DNA of 62,876 nucleotides, from the NCBI GenBank assembly GCA_017651425.1, contig JAGCCZ010000003.1, positions 1 through 62,876 on the forward strand. The letters are read 5' to 3'. The notes below the pieces were generated by a model. The model worked only from the letters and a program-made list of their open reading frames with translations. It was not told the origin of the DNA and did no database searches. The DNA is from Bacteroidales bacterium (GTDB taxonomy: Bacteria; Bacteroidota; Bacteroidia; Bacteroidales; WCHB1-69). The position numbers were made by a program, and so were the translations under genes. Position 1 is the stretch's first letter, and each line of letters opens with the position of its first letter. This document shows, one piece after another, positions 52,707-60,685 of this stretch.

Positions 52707-55007
52707 TTATTGGAAAATATCGTGGTATATATTCATGTAGGTGCGGGCAATACCCGCCCAATGGAAAAGCGAGAAATCAACCGTGGAGTTGGTGTAGTCA
52801 TTGGGATGGAGCATCAGATTCTGCAGTGCGCCGACAATCTCCGTGGTGGATTGGGGATTCACCGCTATTCCCACCTCATCGTGGAAGAGCCCGTCGATGC
52901 CCTCGTTGCGCGTATAGAGCAGCGACAATCCTTGCGTGAGGGCCTCCACATATACCAGGCCAAAGGTTTCATGCAGGGAAGGCATGGCGAACACTCTGTT
53001 TTCGGCATAGACCTTCTGCAATTCGGACTTGTCGTAAATCTTGCCCCGATAACGGAACGTGTCAGGATGTTGTTTCACAAGGGCCAGTACCTCCTGTTCT
53101 CGATTGCCATCACCGCCCACCAGATCCAAATGAATGTCGGGAATGTCTGTTTTCAGCTGCGAGACCGCTTGCATCAGTCGCAACACGTTTTTGTTGTCAT
53201 CGAAAAGGCCTACATAAAGCACATTGTGTGAACCGTCAGGGGCGGCAGGGGAGGACTGTATATGGTTGAGCCAGTACTCGTTGACGCCATTGTGGATGAG
53301 GAGGCTCTTGCCGCGCAGCAGTTCCCTCATGCCCGCGAGAGTCCAGTGGTTGGTAAGCCGCCGCTGAAGTGCAGGGCTGATGAAGACGACCTTGTCGGCA
53401 TTCCGGATAACGGCGCGGTGAACCCACCAAAGATGAGGTGCATAGCGCAAAAAGGCGTTGAGGTCCGTGTTGCGCACGGCCACGATATAGGGGATGCCAT
53501 AATGCCGCTTGAGATACAGGGCCACCGCCCCGTCGCTGAAGAGATTGGTGGCATGGGTGCAGGCGATGTGCGTCAGATCCACCTGTTTGGCGACATCTTT
53601 GGCAATCATCGTGATTTTTTTGTGGAAGAAAATGCGATGTATGGGTTTTAATATAAACGAGTAGATAATGCTCGTGTGCTCGCCCTCAAAGGCATTGCGC
53701 CCGTCCAGCTCCTGACTGCGAATCGGGGAATAAACAATCTGGTCCACCCCGATCTTATCCAACTGCTGGTATAATTCTGCATGAACTTTGCTGTTGGGAA
53801 AATCGTTGCAAATATGCAGCACTTTTGCAGGCTCTCCGTCATCGGCCAGGATGGCGTGGCGCGGCTGCTGCTGTTTGTTGTAGAAAGTGGCGCCCAACAA
53901 AAGGAAGGCCAACATCTGCACGGAGCCTGGACCGTAGGGGAAATTAGGCTCCACAAAACTGATAATCAGTGGCAACGCACATGTGATGTAACCGATGTCG
54001 CGGATGTCTGTCTTGCGGTCGCTGAGAAGTGCGATAATAGTCTTGATTCCAAAATAGAGATAGAAACCCACCAATGCGAACGACCATATCCCGTAACGCA
54101 CGAGTCGTAAGAGTATGTAGTTGTGTATAAGCAATATGCCAGATTTGCTCTCTTGTTCTCCGACTACGGATTCGTTGAGAATGTATTCCAGGCCCTCCTT
54201 GTCTCGTTGCCAGCGGTTGGAGGTGATGACATCGAGTGAGCCGGACCGTTTGCCGCCTACCATGAAAGTGTGCAGTTCATCGCTGAGAAATGCCGAATAG
54301 AGGATATAGCCGATGAGGGCAAAACCCAAGATGGTAAGTACCGTTTTGAAATCCCAGTGCCAATGGGAATCCTTTATTGTTATGAACGTGGCGCATACGA
54401 GCAGGGCAAAGAAGGCGGACCGTGCGCGAATAAGCAGCAACACCAACAAGGCTAAGATGAACAATACTAAAAAGTGAACGCGCTGTTCTTTAATGTGAAT
54501 GCCAAAGAAGAGACAGGCCATGCCGGCGATGGCCAAAATGCCGCCAACTTGGTTTTTTCCTTTGTCAAACATGTAATACTCAGGAATATAGAGTCCTCCA
54601 GCCCAATAGAAACAGTTGATCACGCCCATTATGATCAATCCGATGGTGTAGAAATAGCAGATGTTGGACCATGTTTTGATGTCGCAGTCGAGCGACATGC
54701 CGATGCCGATGCACAGGAAGGCGATGACAAGCTGGGTCAGGTCTGCGACATGGAATCGTCTTCCTGTGAAATGGAATAGGATGAATTCCAAGAGCACGAT
54801 GCCAATGGTGATTGCGAAAATACGCATGAAGCGGACGGAGAAATAGCGGTCGAAGGAGAAGGTGAGTGCTGCAGAGACGGCCATCGACCCCATGATGGCA
54901 TAGCGGATGATATAGTAAATCTTGGTGTGGTATATCCAAGGCAGGTAGGAAGCCATGACCAGTCCAAGGGTAAGGTACAGTAAGTATTTGGCTATGTTCT
55001 GTTTCAT
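52707..55007 (-). CDS. Fusion of an O-antigen polymerase/ligase-like membrane domain and a GT4 glycosyltransferase
   Basis: This 766-residue protein has two parts. Residues about 1-380 have ten or more hydrophobic segments and the Wzy/WaaL-like arrangement, including a large loop with KSGILLIHNYILLRLVRYG. Residues about 394-766 are a GT-B glycosyltransferase: KVLHICNDFPNSKVH, the linker and C-domain strand VLYVGLFDDNKN, and the EX7E motif ETFGLVYVE. The two halves are normally separate proteins. The frame is continuous with no internal stop or suspicious run at the junction near 53828. It should act in polymer assembly at the inner membrane, polymerising on one face and transferring on the cytoplasmic one; that is inference. 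Confidence 0.87.
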   Translation of the reverse strand: MKQNIAKYLLYLTLGLVMASYLPWIYHTKIYYIIRYAIMGSMAVSAALTFSFDRYFSVRFMRIFAITIGIVLLEFILFHFTGRRFHVADLTQLVIAFLCIGIGMSLDCDIKTWSNICYFYTIGLIIMGVINCFYWAGGLYIPEYYMFDKGKNQVGGILAIAGMACLFFGIHIKEQRVHFLVLFILALLVLLLIRARSAFFALLVCATFITIKDSHWHWDFKTVLTILGFALIGYILYSAFLSDELHTFMVGGKRSGSLDVITSNRWQRDKEGLEYILNESVVGEQESKSGILLIHNYILLRLVRYGIWSFALVGFYLYFGIKTIIALLSDRKTDIRDIGYITCALPLIISFVEPNFPYGPGSVQMLAFLLLGATFYNKQQQPRHAILADDGEPAKVLHICNDFPNSKVHAELYQQLDKIGVDQIVYSPIRSQELDGRNAFEGEHTSIIYSFILKPIHRIFFHKKITMIAKDVAKQVDLTHIACTHATNLFSDGAVALYLKRHYGIPYIVAVRNTDLNAFLRYAPHLWWVHRAVIRNADKVVFISPALQRRLTNHWTLAGMRELLRGKSLLIHNGVNEYWLNHIQSSPAAPDGSHNVLYVGLFDDNKNVLRLMQAVSQLKTDIPDIHLDLVGGDGNREQEVLALVKQHPDTFRYRGKIYDKSELQKVYAENRVFAMPSLHETFGLVYVEALTQGLSLLYTRNEGIDGLFHDEVGIAVNPQSTTEIVGALQNLMLHPNDYTNSTVDFSLFHWAGIARTYMNIYHDIFQ

Positions 55008-55022
55008 TGTCCGAAGAAAAGG

Positions 55023-55907
55023 CTAAAGATTGGGCAGTTGAATCATTTGACCAAAGAGGAGGTCAGTTTCGGGCAGTCGTCCGCGGTCGAAGCCGCCGCT
55101 GGGTGTGAAGGTGAGTTCCCCGAAGTAGGTTTTTCCGTTTTCCAGATAGAAGTCGGCACGCACAAAGGGGAAAGGCTTGGAGAGGGTTTCGGCGTAGTCG
55201 AACAGTTGGTCAATGCCGTCGGGTTTGGGAAGTGTAAAGCCATCGGGAGCCTCTTTGCCCTGTTTGTTGAGGCGCTGCAGTTCCCACTGGCGGTTGAAGA
55301 AGTAGAAGGCGGGTCGCTCCTGGTCGCCGCGGCCATAGCAGCAGAGCACATATTCGGCTTTGCCGTTGAAGCAGTAGAATTTGTAATCCACCGGCGCATG
55401 GCCGTCCTCGGTTTCGATAAACTCTTCGCAAAGAATGAGCTTTTCGGGAATGTCGTACTGCGGTTCGGCGGCGATGAGGTGGAACTTTATCTTTCCGAAT
55501 TTGTTGAGTTCGCGCACGGCGGCGGGGATGTCCAACTTGCTTTTGTCCGGGCAAATCACGTTGCCGCCACAACCGAAATTCCATTTCAGCACAAATTTTT
55601 CGGGCAACGCATCCCATTGTATCTCGTTGGTGGAGTGGTATTTGTCAATGAGTGGGTTGAGAATGTGCTCCAAACCGCACTCCTTCACATACTCGCGCAC
55701 ACGGTACTTGTCGGCACACTGCTTGACGATGTCCTGTTGGCAGTAGTGCAATTTGAGCCACTGGATTTTCTCGTCCATGGTCTGCGGATTGTCAAGGTTC
55801 AGCCGTTTGTGATGGCAGATTCGATAGAGCAGGCGAACGCTCCATCGGGGAGAGATGGATGCGATCAGATAGCGGAACCAAAGATTGGGGGCGGAGCGAA
55901 ATTTCAT
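55023..55907 (-). CDS. TupA-like ATP-grasp protein
   Basis: This 294-residue protein matches the ATP-grasp family (TupA-like) associated with capsular and teichuronopeptide-type polymers, where it may join amino acids to glycans. Visible parts: TMDEKIQWLKLHY, then FVLKWNFGCGGNVICPDKS, EEFIETEDGHAPVDYKFYCFNGK, FVRADFYLENGKTYFGELTFTPSGGF (metal and ATP ligands). I place the start at 55907 (MKFRSAPNLWFRYL). It lies 15 bp upstream of the polymerase fusion gene and 16 bp after the PHP gene. Confidence 0.82.
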   Translation of the reverse strand: MKFRSAPNLWFRYLIASISPRWSVRLLYRICHHKRLNLDNPQTMDEKIQWLKLHYCQQDIVKQCADKYRVREYVKECGLEHILNPLIDKYHSTNEIQWDALPEKFVLKWNFGCGGNVICPDKSKLDIPAAVRELNKFGKIKFHLIAAEPQYDIPEKLILCEEFIETEDGHAPVDYKFYCFNGKAEYVLCCYGRGDQERPAFYFFNRQWELQRLNKQGKEAPDGFTLPKPDGIDQLFDYAETLSKPFPFVRADFYLENGKTYFGELTFTPSGGFDRGRLPETDLLFGQMIQLPNL

Positions 55908-55923
55908 CGTGTGCAATTTTGGA

Positions 55924-56763
55924 TCAATATTGGAATTGTCGGGTCTTGAGGTCGAAAGTGGCCAAGTGGTCGTAGCCGCAGCGGAGCAGCTCGTCGCGGG
56001 CCTCGGGACAAAATTGGCCAAGGTCCTCCGACTTGTGGGCGTCGCTGCTGATGATGACGGGAATGTCGAGTTTGCGTGCTTTTTGCAATAGCGCGGTGGA
56101 GGGATAGAAGGCATCGCAACGCTTCTTGTAAAGCCCCCGGGTGTTGATTTCCACGATGAGGTCGTGTCGCTTGATGAGTTGCAACGCCTTGTCGGCCAGC
56201 ACTTGGTACCACGGTTCATCGTCTTCGAAAAAACGGTGTAGGTTGTGCATCTTGATTTTGTCGAAATGGGCGATAATCTCGAAATGCTCGGTTTCGATCA
56301 TCTCAAAAGTCTGTTCCCAAAAACGGGTCACGGCCTTGCAGATGTTGTGGTCGAAGAGTCGGTCGAGACCGTCGTCGTAAACTTCGCGTTTGGACCCGTC
56401 GATGAACCAAATACCGTCTCTGTGCTCGGGTATCACGAGGTGTACGCCGCCGATGATGTAGTCCAGGTGGTGTTCGTTGCGGAAGGTGTCGAAAGATTTG
56501 CAGTGGCCGGGAGCGAAATCGCATTCCAAGGCCTTGAGCAGCGTCATGGAGGTCTGCTCTTGCAGCTCGTCGATTTCCCGGCAATAGGTGTCTATCTCGT
56601 TTTCATGGATGCCGAAGTCGTTCTCGAAGGAGACGGGGGCGTGGGAGGAGAAGCCCAACTGAGTATAGTTGAGTTTCTCGGCGGCGGCCACGAATGCGGG
56701 CAGGGGTTCTTTCCCGTCGCAATAGGTGCTGTGTGTGTGATAATTGGTGTTGAGTTCAATCAT
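55924..56763 (-). CDS. PHP-domain phosphoesterase (histidinol-phosphatase-like)
   Basis: This 279-residue PHP protein has the metal-binding motifs NYHTHSTYCDG (motif I), FSSHAP (motif II), the HFDKIKMHN block and VIISSDAHKSEDLG (motif IV). It resembles HisK-type histidinol-phosphatase, which makes histidinol from histidinol phosphate. It lies in a polysaccharide cluster rather than a his operon, so the activity could also be on a sugar phosphate or phosphodiester. The start at 56763 (MIELNTNYHTH) is preferred to one 6 codons upstream. Confidence 0.82.
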   Translation of the reverse strand: MIELNTNYHTHSTYCDGKEPLPAFVAAAEKLNYTQLGFSSHAPVSFENDFGIHENEIDTYCREIDELQEQTSMTLLKALECDFAPGHCKSFDTFRNEHHLDYIIGGVHLVIPEHRDGIWFIDGSKREVYDDGLDRLFDHNICKAVTRFWEQTFEMIETEHFEIIAHFDKIKMHNLHRFFEDDEPWYQVLADKALQLIKRHDLIVEINTRGLYKKRCDAFYPSTALLQKARKLDIPVIISSDAHKSEDLGQFCPEARDELLRCGYDHLATFDLKTRQFQY

Positions 56764-56798
56764 GGCGTTCTCTGTTGTCACATGGTTTTATGCGCGGT

Positions 56799-58109
56799 TT
56801 AGCGGGGCTGCCGGTCGTACATTTCAAGAAACTCGTTGCTCTTTCCTGCGTGGGAGGAGTTGTAGAAATTGCTGAGGAAGATGATGACCAGCCCATCCTT
56901 TGGCCGGTAGAGCCAGAGGTTGTGGTAGCCGTTCCAAAGGCCGCCGTGATAGACGAGGAACCCGTGGTCGGGACTGTCTTCGAGGTGGACGCCGTATCCG
57001 TAGAGGTCCTTGGGATAGGTGCCGTTCGGCAGCTTGTTCTGGGCCTTGGTGGCTTCGTCGATAACCTCTTCGGGGAGAATCTGATACTCCATGTAATAAA
57101 CGTTGGCCCAGCGCAGCAGGTCCTCGGCGGTGGTATAGACGCCCTTGTCGCCGAGAATGCCGTTGAGGCGGTCGTAGAGCGCGAGGTTGCCGGAACGCCA
57201 GTGGCCGCGTGTGAGCGGTCGGGGCGTGATACCCTCGATGGGTTTCACATTGATGTAGTCCTGTCCCTTGCGTATGACGCATTCGGGCTGCACATAGCCG
57301 GGGTAGAGCCCCACCAGTTCCGTGAAGAAGTGGGTGTTTTTCATGCCCGCCGGTTTCCACAGGTTGTCACGCACATACTGCTCGAAAGGCATCCCCGACA
57401 CTTTCGCAACGATGGCGGCCAGCAGGGCATAGTTGGTGTTGCAATACTTGTAGCCCTGCCCCGACAGGAACATGCGTTGCGGTTTGGAATTCTCCAATAC
57501 GCGCAGCAGTTGCTCGTTTGTGACAAAGGTGGAGGTGTCGTAAACCTTGTAGTCGAAATTGAAATATTCTGGCAGACCGGAGGTGTGGTTGAGCATTTGG
57601 CGGATGGTGACCTCTCCGTATGGGATTTTCGGGAAAAATGTGTGGAGCGAGTCTGTCAGACTGATTTTCCCTTCCTGGCAGAGCTTGAGGATGGCGGCGG
57701 CGGTAAATTGCTTGGAAACCGATGCTAACTCAAACAAGCTGTTGTTGATCAATGAGTTGGTATACATGCGGCGGCGGTAGTTCAGCTCTTTTTCCGAGAG
57801 CCAGCCGTAGCCGTCGTAGCTTTTGTAGAGCTCCAGATAGCCGTATGATTTCTGTAGCAGGATGGTGTCGTGGCGGGCAATCAGGATGGTACCGTTCATT
57901 CGTTCACCCAGATGATCGGCAAAGACCTCCAAGGAATCGTAGAGCGCATGTGTCTTGCCAATATTGTCGGGCAGGGCAGTGGTCAGCGATTTGAGAGAGA
58001 ATGGTACGATAAATCCGCCAGAAGTATCCTTTGACGAACCGATATCTGCTTTTAAAAAGCTGATACACAAGAAAAAGACGAAGAAGGCGATAGATATTCT
58101 TTTCAGCAT
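56799..58109 (-). CDS. Secreted serine hydrolase, beta-lactamase class C/PBP-like family
   Basis: This 436-residue protein has a signal peptide (about 1-21), the nucleophile motif S-x-x-K in ELASVSKQFTAAAILK, a Y-x-N-type motif in KYCNTNYALLA (second catalytic Tyr) and, near the C-terminus, a segment GYGVHLEDSPDHGFLVYHGG that stands in for the KTG-type box (HxGG). It belongs to the EstB/class C serine hydrolases; beta-lactam resistance should not be assumed. Its minus-strand -7 box (58118-58125) leaves an extremely short leader. The gene lies upstream of the PHP gene by 35 bp. Confidence 0.88.
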   Translation of the reverse strand: MLKRISIAFFVFFLCISFLKADIGSSKDTSGGFIVPFSLKSLTTALPDNIGKTHALYDSLEVFADHLGERMNGTILIARHDTILLQKSYGYLELYKSYDGYGWLSEKELNYRRRMYTNSLINNSLFELASVSKQFTAAAILKLCQEGKISLTDSLHTFFPKIPYGEVTIRQMLNHTSGLPEYFNFDYKVYDTSTFVTNEQLLRVLENSKPQRMFLSGQGYKYCNTNYALLAAIVAKVSGMPFEQYVRDNLWKPAGMKNTHFFTELVGLYPGYVQPECVIRKGQDYINVKPIEGITPRPLTRGHWRSGNLALYDRLNGILGDKGVYTTAEDLLRWANVYYMEYQILPEEVIDEATKAQNKLPNGTYPKDLYGYGVHLEDSPDHGFLVYHGGLWNGYHNLWLYRPKDGLVIIFLSNFYNSSHAGKSNEFLEMYDRQPR

Positions 58110-58117
58110 AACAATGG

Positions 58118-58125
58118 CAAAGATA
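58118..58125 (-). promoter_or_regulatory. -7 promoter box for the serine hydrolase gene
   Basis: TATCTTTG on the minus strand, only 8 bp upstream of the ATG, so the mRNA would be leaderless or nearly so. Confidence 0.45.
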
Positions 58126-58236
58126 GTATTTTATGGAATGCTATAATACCATACTACAACAAAGTTATCCCACCTTTTCGGTTAATAATCAGCACCTCTT
58201 CGCGGGTGGTTGACGACGAGTGGTTCGCGGCCAAAA

Positions 58237-60054
58237 TTAGCCGTTCATGGAAGCCAGAAATTCCTCGTTGGTTCTGGTGAGTTCCATCTTTTCTTTGAGG
58301 AAGGTCATGGCTTCGATCGTGTTCATGTCGGCGAGATGGTTGCGCAGGATCCACATTTTCTGGAGGACGTCGGGTTTTTGCAGCAGGTCGTCGCGGCGGG
58401 TGCTGGAGGCCATGAGATCGACGGCGGGATAGACGCGCTTGTTGGAGAGTTTGCGGTCGAGTTGCAGTTCCATGTTGCCGGTGCCCTTGAATTCCTCGAA
58501 GATGACCTCGTCCATGCGGGATCCGGTCTCGATGAGGGCGGTGGAGATGATGGTGAGGGAGCCGCCGTTTTCGACGTTACGGGCGGCGCCGAAGAAGCGT
58601 TTGGGTTTTTGCAGGGCGTTGGCTTCCACACCGCCGGAGAGCACCTTGCCGGAGGCAGGGGCCATCGTGTTGAAGGCGCGCGCCAGTCGGGTGATGGAGT
58701 CGAGCAGGATGCACACGTCGTGGCCGCACTCCACCATGCGCTTCGACTTCTCCAGCACCATGTTGGCAATCTTGACGTGCCGTTCGGCGGGTTCGTCGAA
58801 GGTGGAGGAGATGACCTCCGCATTGACGCTGCGCTGCATGTCGGTGACCTCCTCGGGACGCTCGTCGATGAGCAGGATGATGAGGTATATCTCCGGGTGG
58901 TTGGCGGCGATGGCGTTGGCGATATCCTTCAGCAACACTGTTTTACCTGTCTTGGGCTGTGCCACAATGAGGCCGCGCTGCCCCTTGCCGATAGGCGCGA
59001 AAAGGTCGATGACGCGGGTGGAGGTGTTGCAGCCCGAATGCCCCGTCAGGTTGATTTTCTCGTCCGGAAACATGGGGGTCAGGTAGTCGAAGGGGATACG
59101 GTCGCGGATTTCATCAGGGTTGCGCCCGTTGATTTTGTCGATCTTGGTGAGCGGGAAGTATTTCTCGCCGGCCTTGGGCGGACGTATGGCACCATACACC
59201 GTGTCACCATTCTTGAGACCGAAGAGCTTGATTTGGGAGAGGGAGACATAGATGTCGTCGGGCGAAGTGAGGTAGTTGTAGTCGGAGGAGCGCAGGAAAC
59301 CGCAGTTGTCGCTGGTGATTTCGAGCACGCCCTCGGCCATGACGGTGCCCTCGTACTGCGCCTCTTCCAACAGGGCGGTCTGTTCCGCTAAAATGGCTTC
59401 CGCACTGTTTTTTTCCGGCTGCGGTTCTTTTTTCTGCGTGTTGTCATGGGTATTTTCTTCTTTTTTGTGGTTCTCACCCTTGACATATTTGCGCCGCAGG
59501 GGTCGTTTTTCCTCTTTTTGCTGATACTCGATGATGGGCTCGTCAACGTCCGTCTTCTTTTCCGGTTCGTGTGCGGCAAAATGATAGTTGGTTGAGATTT
59601 TTCCGGGGAGAACCTCGGGATCCAGAATGGGAATGTCTTCCGGTTCCTTGGTTTGAGTCGTCACTGCGGTGGCGTTTGCCGTGTCGCTCTTTTTAGGCCG
59701 GCCCCGTTTGCGCTTGACGGGCTGGGGTATTTCAGCTTCAGCCTCCGCAGCGGCGACTTTGACGTCGGCTTCGGGGGTCTCTTTTGTTTTCCTTTTGCGT
59801 GTCTGCTTTGGCTTTTCCGTCAACGGAAGAGGGTTGGCGAACAAAACAGGCTCTTCGTCCCTCGTTTTATTCGGTTCTAAATCGATATTTTTGTTGGCAT
59901 TTTCGGCCTTCACATCCTTAAAAAGGTCTTCAATGCGTTTTTCAGGGATGTTGACTTTTACGGTTTTCTTGGATTGGTTAGAGGTGGCTACGGGAAGGTC
60001 ACTGTTGGTCGTGATTCTTTTACGTTTCGGCCTCTTTTCTATAGATTCTAACAT
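58237..60054 (-). CDS. rho: Transcription termination factor Rho with long N-terminal insertion
   Basis: Rho is the hexameric RNA-dependent ATPase that ends transcription. The 605-residue protein is about 190 residues longer than E. coli Rho because of a Lys/Glu/Pro/Thr-rich, probably disordered N-terminal region (about 1-230; [29 protein letters not shown]). The RNA-binding OSB fold starts after that ([20 protein letters not shown]) and the ATPase core has Walker [13 protein letters not shown], Walker [15 protein letters not shown], and [26 protein letters not shown]. Start [13 protein letters not shown] at 60054; an earlier ATG at 60159 would overlap the promoter. Confidence 0.95.
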   Translation of the reverse strand: MLESIEKRPKRKRITTNSDLPVATSNQSKKTVKVNIPEKRIEDLFKDVKAENANKNIDLEPNKTRDEEPVLFANPLPLTEKPKQTRKRKTKETPEADVKVAAAEAEAEIPQPVKRKRGRPKKSDTANATAVTTQTKEPEDIPILDPEVLPGKISTNYHFAAHEPEKKTDVDEPIIEYQQKEEKRPLRRKYVKGENHKKEENTHDNTQKKEPQPEKNSAEAILAEQTALLEEAQYEGTVMAEGVLEITSDNCGFLRSSDYNYLTSPDDIYVSLSQIKLFGLKNGDTVYGAIRPPKAGEKYFPLTKIDKINGRNPDEIRDRIPFDYLTPMFPDEKINLTGHSGCNTSTRVIDLFAPIGKGQRGLIVAQPKTGKTVLLKDIANAIAANHPEIYLIILLIDERPEEVTDMQRSVNAEVISSTFDEPAERHVKIANMVLEKSKRMVECGHDVCILLDSITRLARAFNTMAPASGKVLSGGVEANALQKPKRFFGAARNVENGGSLTIISTALIETGSRMDEVIFEEFKGTGNMELQLDRKLSNKRVYPAVDLMASSTRRDDLLQKPDVLQKMWILRNHLADMNTIEAMTFLKEKMELTRTNEEFLASMNG

Positions 60055-60148
60055 TCTAAATTGATGATTTAGGATTTTATTTAGGGTTGAAAGCGGTATC
60101 ACAAAAAGAAGGGGGTAGGGCGTGTACCGCGGGTTTGAAATGAGGCGG

Positions 60149-60156
60149 CAAAAATA
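60149..60156 (-). promoter_or_regulatory. -7 promoter box for rho
   Basis: TATTTTTG on the minus strand, 95 bp upstream of the rho ATG. That leaves an untranslated leader of about 90 nt, room for autoregulation, which is known for rho in other bacteria. Confidence 0.55.
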
Positions 60157-60168
60157 CAATTTTTTTCT

Positions 60169-60176
60169 TATTTTTG
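60169..60176 (+). promoter_or_regulatory. -7 promoter box for the GtrA-family gene
   Basis: TATTTTTG on the plus strand, 15 bp upstream of the ATG at 60191. It lies only 12 bp from the oppositely directed rho box. Confidence 0.55.
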
Positions 60177-60190
60177 CGCGCTTTAAAAAA

Positions 60191-60685
60191 ATGCTTCAAA
60201 ATATACGAAATCTTATAAGGAAAGTCCTCACCCCGGAATTCATCCGCTTTGTTTTTGTGGCGGCTCTGAATACCGCGTTCGGATGGGCCGTGTTTGCCGT
60301 GCTGCGCTACTTGTTGGGTATGACTTCTCTGAAGGAGCCCTTTGTGTTGGCGGCTTTCCTCGGCACGATCATCAGCGTGCTTTTCAACTTCAAGACGTAT
60401 GGGAAAATAGTATTCAAGGTTGGTGACAACAGGCTGATTTTTAAGTTTGTCATGGTTTGCGCGATCACCTATTTCGTCAATATTTTCGGCATTGGCATCA
60501 TGGAGAGGCTCGGTGTGAACAACTATTGGGCCAGCGCCATCATGGCCCTCCCGGTAGGCCTGCTCAATTATCTTTTCAACAAGATTTTCACCTTTGCGCC
60601 CGAAACCAAGCCAAGACTTTGGTGGGTGATGTGCGGCATTCTTGCCGTGGAGCTCGTTATCTTCCTGGTGCTGAGGTTCTGCTAA
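60191..60685 (+). CDS. GtrA-family membrane protein
   Basis: This 164-residue protein has four hydrophobic segments and the family pattern [25 protein letters not shown] at the start, with [11 protein letters not shown], and [18 protein letters not shown] before the last membrane helix. GtrA-like proteins are thought to flip undecaprenyl-linked sugars, or take part in cell-wall polysaccharide synthesis. Its last 4 bp overlap the convergent neighbour. Confidence 0.88.
   Translation: MLQNIRNLIRKVLTPEFIRFVFVAALNTAFGWAVFAVLRYLLGMTSLKEPFVLAAFLGTIISVLFNFKTYGKIVFKVGDNRLIFKFVMVCAITYFVNIFGIGIMERLGVNNYWASAIMALPVGLLNYLFNKIFTFAPETKPRLWWVMCGILAVELVIFLVLRFC

Noticed and set aside
56799..58109. Antibiotic-resistance beta-lactamase
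   Set aside because: The SxxK/Y motifs place it in the broad serine-hydrolase family, which includes many esterases and peptidases; there is no evidence of beta-lactam hydrolysis.
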